NCBI GenBank assembly: GCA_963664595.2
Contig: CAXXOK010000002.1
Location: 124,001 to 188,000, forward strand
Direction of reading: 5' to 3'
DNA length: 64,000 nucleotides
Source of the DNA: CAXXOK01 sp963664595
GTDB taxonomy: Bacteria; Bacillota; Clostridia; Christensenellales; Aristaeellaceae
Shown: positions 55,113-64,000 of the stretch, piece after piece
How positions within the stretch are numbered: position 1 is the first letter of the stretch
Layout of the letters: each line of letters starts with the position of its first letter
The notes under the pieces: generated by a model
The model's input: the letters and a program-made list of their open reading frames with translations, nothing else
What the model was told of the DNA's origin: nothing
Databases searched by the model: none
Made by a program: the position numbers and the translations under genes

Positions 55113-55148
55113 AAAAGCCTGTGTTTCCCTCCCGAAACACAGGCTTTT
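55113..55148 (-). terminator. Terminator after the isomerase gene
   Basis: AAAAGCCTGTGTTT and AAACACAGGCTTTT form a 14-base perfect stem with loop CCCTCCCG and T run, 33 bases past the isomerase stop on the minus strand. Confidence 0.9.
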
Positions 55149-55180
55149 GATTATCTGGAATAACAGCAGCAATGACCCTG

Positions 55181-55975
55181 TTACGGATTGACACCATACG
55201 CAACGAGATTGTTAAAGCTCGTTGCAACGCATTCAAAGATGTTCTCTCCCTTTTGGAAATCATCCTGCTCCACCACGTAATTCTGGATACCGATCTCCCT
55301 TGCGGTTTTCAAAATGCCGCTCCAATTCATGTTTCCGGCGCCCACCGGTGCATACGCCCTGGGAACGTTTTCGATAACCTCCGTCGTCCCCACAATCTGA
55401 TAATCCTTTACATGGATATACTCCGCAACTCCCTCAAACATTTTCAGCGATTGCGAAGGCTCGGTTCCCGCCCCGGTCAGCCAGAACAAATCGGGCTGGA
55501 AGAACAGGTACCGGGGATCAAATTCCTGCAGCATGATATCAATCCCCCGCACAGCGGGAAACTTGATAAACTCAAACGAATGGAAATGGTAAAAGCATTT
55601 CCTGAATCCGTTTTCCACAAGCAGCTGGGCATCCCGGTTCATTGACCGGCAAAATTCATGGTAGCCCTGCTCCGTATTCCTCTGTTCGAACGGGATGCTC
55701 GTGGTACGCGCGATATCGGTTCCCAGTACTTTGCCTTCCTGTGCAATAGCATCGATCCGCCCCTGAATTTCGCCGACCTTGGCCAGCACGGAATCCGCTT
55801 TCAGGCCATTGTCGTCCAGCATCATCTTCAGCTCTTTCACATCCATAAAGGGCGGCACCGATATCTGAACGCTTTTATACCCTATGGCGGAAACCTTTTT
55901 CAGCGTTTCGGCAACCTCTTTGGTATCCTTCATTGCGCTCCTCATGGAATACATCTGCAAAGAAATCTTACTCAT
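55181..55975 (-). CDS. Xylose-isomerase-like TIM-barrel sugar isomerase/epimerase
   Basis: 264 residues of the AP-endonuclease-2/sugar-phosphate-isomerase superfamily. SLQMYSMRSAMKDTKEVAETLKKVSAIGYKSVQI is the first barrel strand and helix; metal ligands are in FYHFHSFEF, FFQPDLFWL, EYIHVKDYQ and YVVEQDDF. AAAAGGAGC lies upstream of ATG at 55975. It starts 29 bases after the Gfo/Idh/MocA dehydrogenase, a very common pairing in the oxidation and isomerisation of inositols and keto-sugars. Confidence 0.88.
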   Translation of the reverse strand: MSKISLQMYSMRSAMKDTKEVAETLKKVSAIGYKSVQISVPPFMDVKELKMMLDDNGLKADSVLAKVGEIQGRIDAIAQEGKVLGTDIARTTSIPFEQRNTEQGYHEFCRSMNRDAQLLVENGFRKCFYHFHSFEFIKFPAVRGIDIMLQEFDPRYLFFQPDLFWLTGAGTEPSQSLKMFEGVAEYIHVKDYQIVGTTEVIENVPRAYAPVGAGNMNWSGILKTAREIGIQNYVVEQDDFQKGENIFECVATSFNNLVAYGVNP

Positions 55976-56004
55976 TTCCCCATGCTCCTTTTCTCAGTTC
56001 TGAT

Positions 56005-57138
56005 CTAAATATCCAGTACCATTTCCGGGTATTCCGTGTACCCCATCTCCAGGGGGCTGGGCCTTGCGCATGTGCTTTGCATGGCATATACGCCGTTGCT
56101 TTCCCCCGAGAAACAGATGCCCATGGCCGCTTCAAATGTGTGGTATGCCATATCCAGCGAGCATCTGGGATCACGCCCGTTTCTGATGGCATAGGCCAGG
56201 TCCGCAGCGCCCAGCCCACGCATGTTGTCCTTGAATGCATGCGTGAGCGGCATTTCCCTGGCTTCGCCGTCTCCTTTGCATTGGAGGCAGATTGGGCCGC
56301 CAAACGTGTTGGGGTCGTTCAGTGTCAGGGTTCCGTCGCTCCCATAGATGGTAAAGTGATGGGTCACGTTGATCCCTTCCGAAGATACGAGCAGGCTGCA
56401 CAATACGCCGTTTTGCAGCTCAAGCGCACCCACGAAATTGTTTGGCGTTTCTACCAGCATCTCTTTGCGATATTGCGGGTTTTTCGGGTTCATATAGCGT
56501 CTGTGAGGATCACGGGTCTGGCTAAAGCCGCTCACCCTGCTGATCGAGCCAAGCAGAGATACGAGGCCCGTCAGGTAATAGCAGCCCACATCAAACAGAA
56601 TTCCGCCGCCCGGCAGAAACGCGAATCTTCGTTCGGGATCCTCCCTGAAGTTTTGGTGTCTGTACCCCCTCACGAGCACGATGTCCGCTGCCAGCGGTTT
56701 CCCGATCAGGCCGCCGTCCAGTATTTTGCGGGCAGTTTGCAGACCGGCCCCCAAAAAGGTATCCGGTGCAACCGTCAGGTATTTCCCGGTCCCGGCCGCC
56801 GTTTTCACCAGTTCCTTTGCCTGTTCCATGTCGATCGCCAGCATTTTCTCGGAATGCACGTGTTTGCCCGCCAGCATTGATTTTTTCGACACTTCAAAGT
56901 GTGACTGATGATACGTGGTATTGATCACCAACTCAATTTCCCTGTCATTCCAGATTTCTTCGTTTGTCATTTGCCTGATATGATACTTTTCCGCCTTTTC
57001 CCGGGAACGCTCTGCTTTCAGGTCGGAGCAGCCGACAACATCCAGAATGTTGAATTGGCGGACGCAATTTTCCAGATAAATATCGCTGATCATGCCGCAT
57101 CCGATCAACGCGGTCTTGACCGGTTTGAATGAATCCAT
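56005..57138 (-). CDS. Gfo/Idh/MocA-family oxidoreductase
   Basis: 377 residues. The NAD(P) fold at VKTALIGCGMISDIYLENCV (7-26), HVHSEKMLAIDMEQAKELV in place of the classical EKP motif, then a C-terminal domain with ILFDVGCYYLTGLVSLLG, the catalytic-type histidine region. GGGGGAGG precedes ATG. Operon partner of the TIM-barrel isomerase. Probably oxidises or reduces a sugar or cyclitol; substrate unknown. Confidence 0.9.
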   Translation of the reverse strand: MDSFKPVKTALIGCGMISDIYLENCVRQFNILDVVGCSDLKAERSREKAEKYHIRQMTNEEIWNDREIELVINTTYHQSHFEVSKKSMLAGKHVHSEKMLAIDMEQAKELVKTAAGTGKYLTVAPDTFLGAGLQTARKILDGGLIGKPLAADIVLVRGYRHQNFREDPERRFAFLPGGGILFDVGCYYLTGLVSLLGSISRVSGFSQTRDPHRRYMNPKNPQYRKEMLVETPNNFVGALELQNGVLCSLLVSSEGINVTHHFTIYGSDGTLTLNDPNTFGGPICLQCKGDGEAREMPLTHAFKDNMRGLGAADLAYAIRNGRDPRCSLDMAYHTFEAAMGICFSGESNGVYAMQSTCARPSPLEMGYTEYPEMVLDI

Positions 57139-57460
57139 GGATACCTCCCCCTATCAAGAATGTCTTTCGCCGCTATTATAGTGCGGACGCTGACAATAAT
57201 TAATGTATATTTCATCGTGATCATTGTACATTCCGGTCGTTATCACGCGTATGAAAAATAAGCCAGTAAAAGATTCGCCTCTTCATTTTCTTCAATTTTG
57301 CGATCTCTTTATACCTCTGTGCGTATATCGACGCACAAAACGTCCAACATTCCATGTATACTTATCGGGTTATATAATTGTACATTTCGATTGCTGCAGA
57401 TCCGTTTCCGGAGTTATCTATCCCCTCTCCGGCGCCGCTTAGCGGCGGTACTGCCGCGAT
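57139..57460. other. Gap between regulator and dehydrogenase
   Basis: 322 bases. A TATAAT box on the minus strand at about 57177-57182 may be the -10 of the dehydrogenase operon but has no good -35. Otherwise nothing is visible. Confidence 0.4.
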
Positions 57461-58678
57461 TTATTCTTCTTGAACCTTGATACGAAGAACCCGGGGGCTC
57501 ATGCCGGTTTCGCGCTTAACAAACCGGTTGAAATACGTTCGTGACGAAAAGCCCACCGCCTTGTACAGCTCATCGATGGAAACAGAGTCCTCCAGCAGAT
57601 ATTGCCGGATCAGCGCGATACGGATATCGGCAATGTACTGTTTGATGGTGACGCCGGTCACCCTGCGGAAGGTACGGGAAAGATAGTCGGCATTATAGCC
57701 CGTAATATCCGCCAGCGAAGGGATGGAAATATCGTCCGCGATATGCTCCGTAATGTAGTTTTTGACAAAGCGGATCGTATAGTCGCTGCTCTTATATTGC
57801 TGGTTAAAGGTGTTCAGGGTGGTTATGCGACCCTTGTCCCTGCCAAAGGCAGCTGCGGATTCTCTCAGCGTTTGGAAGCACCCGGCAAGCCTCGCGGCAT
57901 CTGTCGTATCGATAATGCAGGAAAAATTCAGGCCCGTGGTCGCGTGATAGGAATTCTGTACAATTTCCAGAATGTTGCAAACCATAGACATGCCGATTGC
58001 CCGGGGCCTGTCCTGAAAAAGCCAAACGGCGCCGGAAGGCTCTTCGAGCCGGTTATAAACAATGGTTGACGCATGCCGCTGAAAATAATGGTGCATGAGC
58101 ACGTTCAGCGTATCCACGGTTTCTTCCGGCGCGGTTTCCTCCAAACCGGAGCAAAGGCACAAAATCATATCCTGATCCGAATCGATATTCATCTCGGTCA
58201 GAAGCTCTTTACGGCATCCCTGGCCCTGCAGGGCTTCCAGCAGCCGTGGATCCGCGTCAAAGCGCACAGCCGAGGGAAACAGCTTGTTCTGGTTCAGCAT
58301 GATTTCAATCTTTAAAAGCACCTCCCGAACCTTTTGCAGAATCTGCTCATCCGATTCGGTTTTGAGAATAAAGCCGGACGCCTTGAGCTGGAACGCTTCA
58401 TATACGCTTTCAAAATCGGAATAGCCCGTTAGCATAATGGCCTGGCAGTCCGGCCAGTTGCCTTTCACTTCCCTGAGCAATTCCAGCCCGGTCATATCCG
58501 GCATCTGGATATCGGTGATGATCAGATCAATCCGGCATCGCTCGATCAGCATCAGAGCCTCCGCCGCCGTGTTGGCGGTATACACCTCACAATCCAGATC
58601 CGGCTGATCCATCAGCAGAATTTGAAGGGCATCCGTTACATGGGTTTCATCATCAACAATCAGAATATTGTGATACAA
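57461..58678 (-). CDS. Response regulator with AraC-type DNA-binding domain (YesN type)
   Basis: 405 residues from a TTG codon behind AAAGGAGG. Receiver (NILIVDDETHVTDALQILL; phosphoacceptor in LIITDIQMPD; lysine in FILKTES), long linker and C-terminal AraC domain (ISIPSLADITGYNADYLSRTFRRVTGVTIKQYIADIRIALIRQYL...YKAVGFSSRTYFNRFVKRETGMSPRVLR). Starts five bases after the kinase gene ends. It should drive the divergent importer at 60667. Confidence 0.93.
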   Translation of the reverse strand: MYHNILIVDDETHVTDALQILLMDQPDLDCEVYTANTAAEALMLIERCRIDLIITDIQMPDMTGLELLREVKGNWPDCQAIMLTGYSDFESVYEAFQLKASGFILKTESDEQILQKVREVLLKIEIMLNQNKLFPSAVRFDADPRLLEALQGQGCRKELLTEMNIDSDQDMILCLCSGLEETAPEETVDTLNVLMHHYFQRHASTIVYNRLEEPSGAVWLFQDRPRAIGMSMVCNILEIVQNSYHATTGLNFSCIIDTTDAARLAGCFQTLRESAAAFGRDKGRITTLNTFNQQYKSSDYTIRFVKNYITEHIADDISIPSLADITGYNADYLSRTFRRVTGVTIKQYIADIRIALIRQYLLEDSVSIDELYKAVGFSSRTYFNRFVKRETGMSPRVLRIKVQEE

Positions 58679-58682
58679 GGAT

Positions 58683-60449
58683 CTACCTCCTTTCCGGCTG
58701 CCGGGATGTGCTCCCGTTCAGGCGTATCTCAACGCAAAGCCCGCCTGAACCGCTGCGGTAAAAACGAAGGCCGTATTGCCTGCCATATTGAAGAACGAGA
58801 CGGTTATGGATATTCTCCAGCGCATGCGAGCCGCAGATCGCAAGGTTGGCTGTATCCAGGTTCATCTTTTCGATCTGTTCATCGCTGAGCTGCCTGCCGT
58901 TGTCATCCACCAGAATCACCAGCATATCGCCGCTCCGTTTGAAGGAAAGGCAAATGCACGCATTGGTTTTCGGCATGCCGTATTCAATGGCGTTTTCAAT
59001 GATCGGCTGCAAAATCAGCGCCGGTACCTCCAGGGCTTCCAGCCCGGCGGGGAGCGGCTGGATATTCATGGTCAGCCTCGGCGTAAAGCGCATTTTTTGA
59101 ATGGCGATATAGTTCATGGTATTGTTGTATTCGTCTTTCAGGGGCAGAAATTCACAGTCAAGGCGTGTGATAAACTGAAAGTATTTCCCAAGATAGTCGC
59201 ATATGCTTTCCGCTTTTTCAACCTCATCCGCAGCGATGGTATGACGCAGCATAAAGAAGCTGTTATATAAAAAATGCGGCTCGATCTGCGAATGCAGCTG
59301 GCGCAGCTGCGCCTGCTGGAGCAGAAGCTTTTGCTGATAATTGACGTTGATCTGATGATTGAGCTTGCTGATCATATCGTTGAACCCCTGGGACAGGGAA
59401 AGGAATTCCTTTGTGGAATATTCGCCCATGGAAATATCCAGTTCGCCCCGGCTTGCATGCCGAAAGCAATCAACAAGCGCGTGAACGGGCCGCGTAACCA
59501 GATAGCGCATCATGAAAAAGTAAACAAGGGAAACAAACGCGCACAGGAAAACGGATAAAACAATCAGGAACCGCAGCCGGGAGGGGATGGCGTTGAGCTT
59601 GCTGTCCTCAATCAGCTGCACAAACGTAACCTTCAGGGCTGGGATATCCGCGCAGAAGGCCTGGTAGGCAACACCGGCCTGCTCAAGCCGAAAATAATAC
59701 ACCCCGCTATTTAGGGACGGCTCTATCGATTGGCACAGCGCAGCTCCCAGATCGTTGAGCTGCGGGTTGCTGGAAATAACCGTGCCGGAATTCCAGTGAT
59801 ATAAAAACGCCCGTTGGTCGCTGTACACATCATACGCCCGGAGCCGCTCCACAATATCCTCCGTATCCAGCGTAACTTTGGTGATGAACTGCGGTTCGGA
59901 CGAACCGATCTGCCGGCCGTAGAAAAGATACAGGTTTTCCCCGTCAAAGGAGAGAACGGAGCTCTTGTTCGCGTATTGGTACAGCAGGGACTCCCGGTCC
60001 TGAATCTGCTGGACCTTTGTTACGCTGGTGAAATTCTTATCCAGCGACGCGGAAAGAACAACATCCAGCGTCGGATAATACAGCTGAAAAAGCTTGATGA
60101 TCGAATGCGTATAGCAGATTTTTTGCAAATGATCCAAAATGTTGTATTGCATGGTATAGATTTCGGATGCCGTGCTTCCGGTGGAAAACGTAAGGTACCG
60201 GCGTACGTCCAGCGTCGAAATCAGATATTCCTGCTGCATCACAATGGAATCAATCGTATCCTCAAAGGATTCCCGGAGGTATCTCACGTTTGCGCTTGCG
60301 GAGGAAGTCAGCTCCCGGGAGATCACATCGGCGCTCCAGGAATAATTATAAAATTGCAGCGCTAAAACAGGCAGCAAAACAGCCAGAAACACAAAAAGCA
60401 AGCTGAGAAGAAGAGAGCGCCTTCTAAGCCTTAACGCTGCGCTATGCAA
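58683..60449 (-). CDS. Sensor histidine kinase (YesM type)
   Basis: 588 residues from TTG at 60449 (AAAGGA about 13 bases upstream). First membrane helix RSLLLSLLFVFLAVLLPVLALQFY, an extracytoplasmic sensor of ~240 residues, second helix FLIVLSVFLCAFVSLVYFFMM, HAMP, the phosphorylated histidine in HSQIEPHFLYNSFFMLRHTI and an ATPase domain with LILQPIIENAIEYG and LVDDNGRQL. Divergent from the Lpl-type importer, whose substrate it probably senses. Confidence 0.92.
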   Translation of the reverse strand: MHSAALRLRRRSLLLSLLFVFLAVLLPVLALQFYNYSWSADVISRELTSSASANVRYLRESFEDTIDSIVMQQEYLISTLDVRRYLTFSTGSTASEIYTMQYNILDHLQKICYTHSIIKLFQLYYPTLDVVLSASLDKNFTSVTKVQQIQDRESLLYQYANKSSVLSFDGENLYLFYGRQIGSSEPQFITKVTLDTEDIVERLRAYDVYSDQRAFLYHWNSGTVISSNPQLNDLGAALCQSIEPSLNSGVYYFRLEQAGVAYQAFCADIPALKVTFVQLIEDSKLNAIPSRLRFLIVLSVFLCAFVSLVYFFMMRYLVTRPVHALVDCFRHASRGELDISMGEYSTKEFLSLSQGFNDMISKLNHQINVNYQQKLLLQQAQLRQLHSQIEPHFLYNSFFMLRHTIAADEVEKAESICDYLGKYFQFITRLDCEFLPLKDEYNNTMNYIAIQKMRFTPRLTMNIQPLPAGLEALEVPALILQPIIENAIEYGMPKTNACICLSFKRSGDMLVILVDDNGRQLSDEQIEKMNLDTANLAICGSHALENIHNRLVLQYGRQYGLRFYRSGSGGLCVEIRLNGSTSRQPERR

Positions 60450-60600
60450 GGTAATGATCAGATTCCTTTCTTCAATGGTATACTAGGGTATTGCTTGGCT
60501 GAAAATATAGTATCACAGGAAAAATCGGAAGATCAACTGTTTTCCGTCAATCCGTGTAATCGATGGTCGGATTTTGATCGTTATATACATGTTTTTTCAA

Positions 60601-60629
60601 TTTACAAGTTCTCGGGGGCTTTATAGAAT
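60601..60629 (+). promoter_or_regulatory. Promoter of the third Lpl-type importer
   Basis: TTTACA (60601-60606), 17 bases, TAGAAT (60624-60629), 37 bases before the binding-protein start. A reasonable sigma-A match that an AraC-type response regulator could activate. Confidence 0.6.
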
Positions 60630-60666
60630 GGAAGTATGAAAATATTCTTTGAAAGGCGGACCCATA

Positions 60667-62256
60667 ATGAGAAAATTAATTACACTCATCCTGTCCCTGC
60701 TGCTTACCTTTTCCATGATCGTACCGGCGCTTGCACAGAGCAGCGATCCTTACGGCAAATATGACGAGGTGATCCCCTTAACCGTTCTCAGCGAGGATTT
60801 TAAAGCGGGCAACCAGAACTATGACGCTTCCGACCCCACCCGCGCCTCTGCAACCCAGAACAACTGGATCACTGCGTACCTGGATTACCTCAACATCGGC
60901 GTGGATCGCATCATCGCGGAGGACGAGGTTGCGTTAAACGCCAAAATCAGCACGCTGCTTTCCTCCGGCGATCTACCGGATGTGATCATCTGCGGCAAAG
61001 AGATGGCCACGATGCTGATTGAAAACGAAGTGGTACAGGATCTATGGCCGGCGCTGAACGGCTATGAGCAGAAGAACTATCTGGAAAACTGCCTGGACGA
61101 TTCCATGTTCACGTTCGGCGAGGTGGACGGCAAGCTTTTCGCCTTCCCGATCACCAACAACTGGTACAACTCCTCGCAGATGCTCTGGGTTCGCCAGGAT
61201 TGGCTGGATGCCGTAGGCATGACGGCCCCGACAACCATCGACGAGCTGATCGGCGTTGCCCGCGCTTTTAAGGAGGCAAAGCTGGGCGGAGATGAAACCA
61301 TCCCGCTGGGCATTGCCAACAACAATCCGTATTATGATTTCCGCGGCATTCTGGCAGCCTACGGCGCGGTATACGATACCTGGCAGCCCGATGAAAACGG
61401 CGTGTACGAATACGGCTGTGTAAACGAGAACGTTGCCGCCGGTTTGCTCAAGCTTCAGGAAATGTACGCGGAAGGTCTTATCACAGGCGACTTTGCAACC
61501 GGCGGTACCTTGAGCGAGGATGTTGCCAACAGCAAATGCGGGATGTACTATGCTACGGCATGGCACTCCGTTACCGATCTGAAAACCAACATGGTCAACG
61601 ATCCCAATGCAAACTGGATTTGCGTGCCGATCCCCACGCTTGACGGCGAACGTGTGAAACAGTATACCAACGGCGTTGCGGAAACGTTTGTGCTCGTAAC
61701 CGAAAACTGCCAATATCCTGAAGCCATCTTTAAGATGATGGAGCTGGAACAGAAGATGTACATCGATCCCGATAAGGATCTCCTCAGCACCCTGTACACG
61801 GCCGATGACGGCTTCCTTATGTGGGACCTGCGCATATTCCGCAACTTTGGCCGCACGGATTTCGATCTCTACCGCTCCAGGCTGATCAACGAGCATCTGG
61901 CTGTCGGCGATACCTCCGCCGACGTTGAACCGGTGATTTATGATTTCTACACGCAGATTGAAAAGGCGCTTGCCGGTGACCGCAGCCTGCTTGGCCGTTA
62001 CCTTTGCCAAACCATGGCCTACCCGATTGACGCCGCGCTTCTGGCGGGCGGCTGGCTTTGCCCGGTTTACGGCGGCGAGATGACCGAAAACATGATGCTT
62101 TATGAAGAATCCCTCTATGCCGACCTCAACAGCGCCATGGTAAAAGTGATCATGGGCGATGATATCTCCGTGTTCAACAATGCCGTTGACGCCTGGTATC
62201 AAAACGGCGGTCAGGCAATCACCGACGAAGTAAACGCCTATTACGCCGTAAAATAG
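60667..62256 (+). CDS. Lpl-type extracellular solute-binding protein
   Basis: About 529 residues. ATG at 60667 follows AAAGGCGG and starts a signal peptide (MRKLITLILSLLLTFSMIVPALA). Mature start PLTVLSEDFKAGNQNYDASDPTRASATQNNWITAYLDYLNI; then ISTLLSSGDLPDVIICG, DGKLFAFPITNNWYNSSQMLWVRQDWLDAVGMTAPTTIDELIGVARAF and KCGMYYATAWHS, all usual in LplA/YtcQ proteins. Divergent from its probable two-component system and followed by two permeases. Confidence 0.9.
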   Translation: MRKLITLILSLLLTFSMIVPALAQSSDPYGKYDEVIPLTVLSEDFKAGNQNYDASDPTRASATQNNWITAYLDYLNIGVDRIIAEDEVALNAKISTLLSSGDLPDVIICGKEMATMLIENEVVQDLWPALNGYEQKNYLENCLDDSMFTFGEVDGKLFAFPITNNWYNSSQMLWVRQDWLDAVGMTAPTTIDELIGVARAFKEAKLGGDETIPLGIANNNPYYDFRGILAAYGAVYDTWQPDENGVYEYGCVNENVAAGLLKLQEMYAEGLITGDFATGGTLSEDVANSKCGMYYATAWHSVTDLKTNMVNDPNANWICVPIPTLDGERVKQYTNGVAETFVLVTENCQYPEAIFKMMELEQKMYIDPDKDLLSTLYTADDGFLMWDLRIFRNFGRTDFDLYRSRLINEHLAVGDTSADVEPVIYDFYTQIEKALAGDRSLLGRYLCQTMAYPIDAALLAGGWLCPVYGGEMTENMMLYEESLYADLNSAMVKVIMGDDISVFNNAVDAWYQNGGQAITDEVNAYYAVK

Positions 62257-62289
62257 GTCAGTACCGATATCCCGAAAAAGAAACATTGA

Positions 62290-62317
62290 GGGAGAAGGCG
62301 GTTCTCCGCCTTCTCCC
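62290..62317 (+). terminator. Attenuator hairpin after binding protein
   Basis: GGGAGAAGGCGG and CCGCCTTCTCCC form a 12-base perfect stem with loop TTCT, 33 bases past the binding-protein stop and before the permeases. No T run follows, so it may act mainly by protecting the upstream mRNA. Confidence 0.75.
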
Positions 62318-62374
62318 TGATCTATGCCATCAGCGATATCGTGCTTTATGCTTATCACACGGAGAGGATCAGAA

Positions 62375-63307
62375 ATGACTAACAGAAAATATGGGCCTGC
62401 CTCCATGTTCAATCCACGGCGTTTAAAACGGGATTATCCGTTGTATCTGATGCTGCTGCTCCCTGTGCTGCTGCATGTGGTTTACAACTATATTCCAATG
62501 TTCAGCGGCTTTATCATCGCCTTTCAGAAATACCTGCCTGCCAAGGGAATCTGGGGTTCCAAATTTGTCGGTTTGAAAAACTTTCTGACGTTGTTTACGA
62601 TGCCCGGCTTTTTCCGGGCTCTTCGAAATACAATTACGCTTTCCCTGTGGAAAATTGCACTGGGCGTAATCGTGCCCGTTGCGTTTTCCATTATGCTCAA
62701 CGAGCTGAAATCCACTACGCTGAAAAAGAGCATACAGACGTTGATTTATCTGCCGCATTTTCTATCCTGGGTTCTGCTTGCGGGTATTTTCACCAAGCTG
62801 CTTAGCGGTCACGGCGTGGTCAACAAAATGATCGAGGCACTCGGCGGTCATTCGGTCATGTTCCTGGGCGATAACGACTGGTTCCCCTTTACGCTGATCT
62901 CGACGCACGTGTGGAAGGAGTTCGGATACGGCACCATCGTGTATCTGGCCGCCATCGCCGGCGTTAATCAAGATCTGTACGAAGCCGCGTCCGTAGACGG
63001 CGCAAACCACTTTATGCAGATGCTCCATGTTACGGTGCCCGCCATGGCGCCCACGATTATTTTGATGACCTGCCTGTCGGTCGGCACCATCCTCAGCGCC
63101 GGTTTTGATCAGGTTTACAACATGTATAACACGGTCGTGCTTGAAAGCGGCGATATTCTGGATACGCTGACATACCGCATGGGCTTTGACAAGGGCAATT
63201 TCGGCATGTCCTCCGCGGCGTCGCTGTTCAAATCATGCGTGTCCTGTATTCTGGTTGCCGTATCGTACAAAATGTCCTACCGGATGAGCGGTTACAAGGT
63301 ATTCTAA
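62375..63307 (+). CDS. ABC permease, LplB/YteP type
   Basis: About 310 residues, six helices, from ATG at 62375 (GGAGAGGA upstream). YPLYLMLLLPVLLHVVYNYIPMFSGFIIAFQKY and EAA loop GVNQDLYEAASVDGANHFMQMLHVTVPAMAPT; C-terminal GFDKGNFGMSSAASLFKSCVS is the LplB pattern. Confidence 0.92.
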   Translation: MTNRKYGPASMFNPRRLKRDYPLYLMLLLPVLLHVVYNYIPMFSGFIIAFQKYLPAKGIWGSKFVGLKNFLTLFTMPGFFRALRNTITLSLWKIALGVIVPVAFSIMLNELKSTTLKKSIQTLIYLPHFLSWVLLAGIFTKLLSGHGVVNKMIEALGGHSVMFLGDNDWFPFTLISTHVWKEFGYGTIVYLAAIAGVNQDLYEAASVDGANHFMQMLHVTVPAMAPTIILMTCLSVGTILSAGFDQVYNMYNTVVLESGDILDTLTYRMGFDKGNFGMSSAASLFKSCVSCILVAVSYKMSYRMSGYKVF

Positions 63308-63325
63308 CGAAAGGAGCTGAAACCG

Positions 63326-64000
63326 ATGATTGAAAACACAAGCTTTTCCCGCAAGTTCTTCTTGAAATTCAACACGTTCATCTGTATTCTGATCGGCATC
63401 ATATGCATTGCCCCGGTGGTGCATATCCTTGCCATATCATTCAGCTCCATCGATGCCGTGTATTCCAACCACGTAACGTTCTGGCCGATCAGCTTTAACC
63501 TGGACAACTATACTATCGTTGTCCGGGACGCGCAGTTTTTCAGGAGCTATTTCATTACGTTTGTCCGCGCCGCGCTTGGCCTCAGCTTTGGCATTGTTAT
63601 GACCGTGCTGGCGGCTTACCCGATGTCCCAAAGCAAATTCAAGTTCCAGGCCCGCGGAATCTTTGTCGTTTTCTTTATGGGTACCATGCTTTTTGACGGC
63701 GGTATGATACCAAAATATCTGGCGGTCAAGCAGAGCGGCGTTCTTGATACCATCTGGGCGCTGATTCTGCCGTGCAGCCTGAACACCTACTTTATTATCC
63801 TGCTGATGAACTTCATGAAGGGGCTTCCGGATTCGATTACCGAATCGGCATTTCTTGATGGCGCCGGTCATTTCAAGACCCTGACGAGAATTGTTTTGCC
63901 ACTGTGCAAGCCTTCAATCGCAACGGTTTCTCTGTTCATAATCATGCTGCACTGGAACTCCTGGTTTGACGGTATGGTGTATATCACCAATATGTCGCTC
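63326..64000 (+). CDS. ABC permease, LplC/YtcP type, 3' end outside window
   Basis: Starts MIENTSFSRKFFLKFNTFICILIGIICIAPVVHILAISFS behind AAAGGAG; 225 residues visible. MLFDGGMIPKYLAVKQSGVLDT and EAA loop GLPDSITESAFLDGAGHFKTLTRIVLPLCKPS match LplC. The frame is open to the window edge; about 70 residues are missing. Confidence 0.92.
   Translation, partial: MIENTSFSRKFFLKFNTFICILIGIICIAPVVHILAISFSSIDAVYSNHVTFWPISFNLDNYTIVVRDAQFFRSYFITFVRAALGLSFGIVMTVLAAYPMSQSKFKFQARGIFVVFFMGTMLFDGGMIPKYLAVKQSGVLDTIWALILPCSLNTYFIILLMNFMKGLPDSITESAFLDGAGHFKTLTRIVLPLCKPSIATVSLFIIMLHWNSWFDGMVYITNMSL

Noticed and set aside
1..64000. CRISPR array
   Set aside because: No short direct repeats with regular spacers were seen; all repeats found are few, dispersed and of the hairpin type.

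Overview
The window looks like a chromosome segment of an anaerobic, carbohydrate-fermenting Firmicute of the class Clostridia, probably from a gut, rumen or digester. This is inferred from AGGAGG-type ribosome binding sites, sigma-A promoters, many family-1 and Lpl-type sugar ABC importers without their own ATPases, YesM/YesN two-component pairs, ROK and LacI regulators, and 4Fe-4S proteins such as a CyuA-type cysteine desulfidase. No rRNA, tRNA or CRISPR array was seen.

Layout. (1) 1-7104, minus strand: a LacI-controlled mannoside operon (lacI, AGE-family epimerase, GH38 alpha-mannosidase, binding protein, start of a permease) with palindromic operators at both promoter-proximal positions. 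(2) 7105-8035: mobile-element debris and a structured dispersed repeat. (3) 8036-9982: a two-gene COG0701-type permease, one half carrying a ferredoxin domain and a frameshift, divergent from a Crp/Fnr regulator over a shared palindrome. (4) 10379-23000, minus strand: a [4Fe-4S] aldo/keto reductase, then a beta-glucoside/polyol operon: GH3, two permeases, binding protein, ROK repressor, three badly frameshifted genes (SIS isomerase, ROK kinase, xylulokinase-like FGGY kinase) and a sorbitol/xylitol-type dehydrogenase. (5) 23520-30772: a YesN/YesM pair divergent from a binding protein, two permeases, a SemiSWEET-like protein and an HSL-type esterase.

(6) 30817-41912 is a hypervariable block: a truncated GH3 pseudogene, an IS3 remnant, an orphan gene, a second copy of the repeat, and then two outward-facing IS256-family elements that bracket a 5.5 kb prophage early region (ImmA/IrrE, divergent XRE repressors over shared operators, HTH proteins, an SH3-like protein, DUF2786), followed by an IS5-family remnant. 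The genes at both edges of the bracketed segment are cut by the IS ends.

(7) 42456-47322: a PocR-AraC regulator facing an Lpl-type importer. (8) 47573-52790: CyuA, an FAD-dependent oxidoreductase with a C-terminal beta-rich domain, a CapA fragment and an M14-type peptidase. (9) 53259-54093: an IS5-family element. (10) 54103-64000: an AraC regulator, a TIM-barrel isomerase, a Gfo/Idh/MocA dehydrogenase, a second response regulator/histidine kinase pair and a third Lpl-type importer that runs off the window.

How it works together: each importer sits beside its own sensor or repressor and cytoplasmic processing enzymes, so small oligosaccharides appear to be taken up intact and split inside the cell. 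Strong hairpins just after three binding-protein genes probably hold permease expression below that of the binding protein. The most interesting material is not the sugar genes but the IS-bracketed phage switch, the dispersed hairpin repeat family, and the local clusters of frameshifts.
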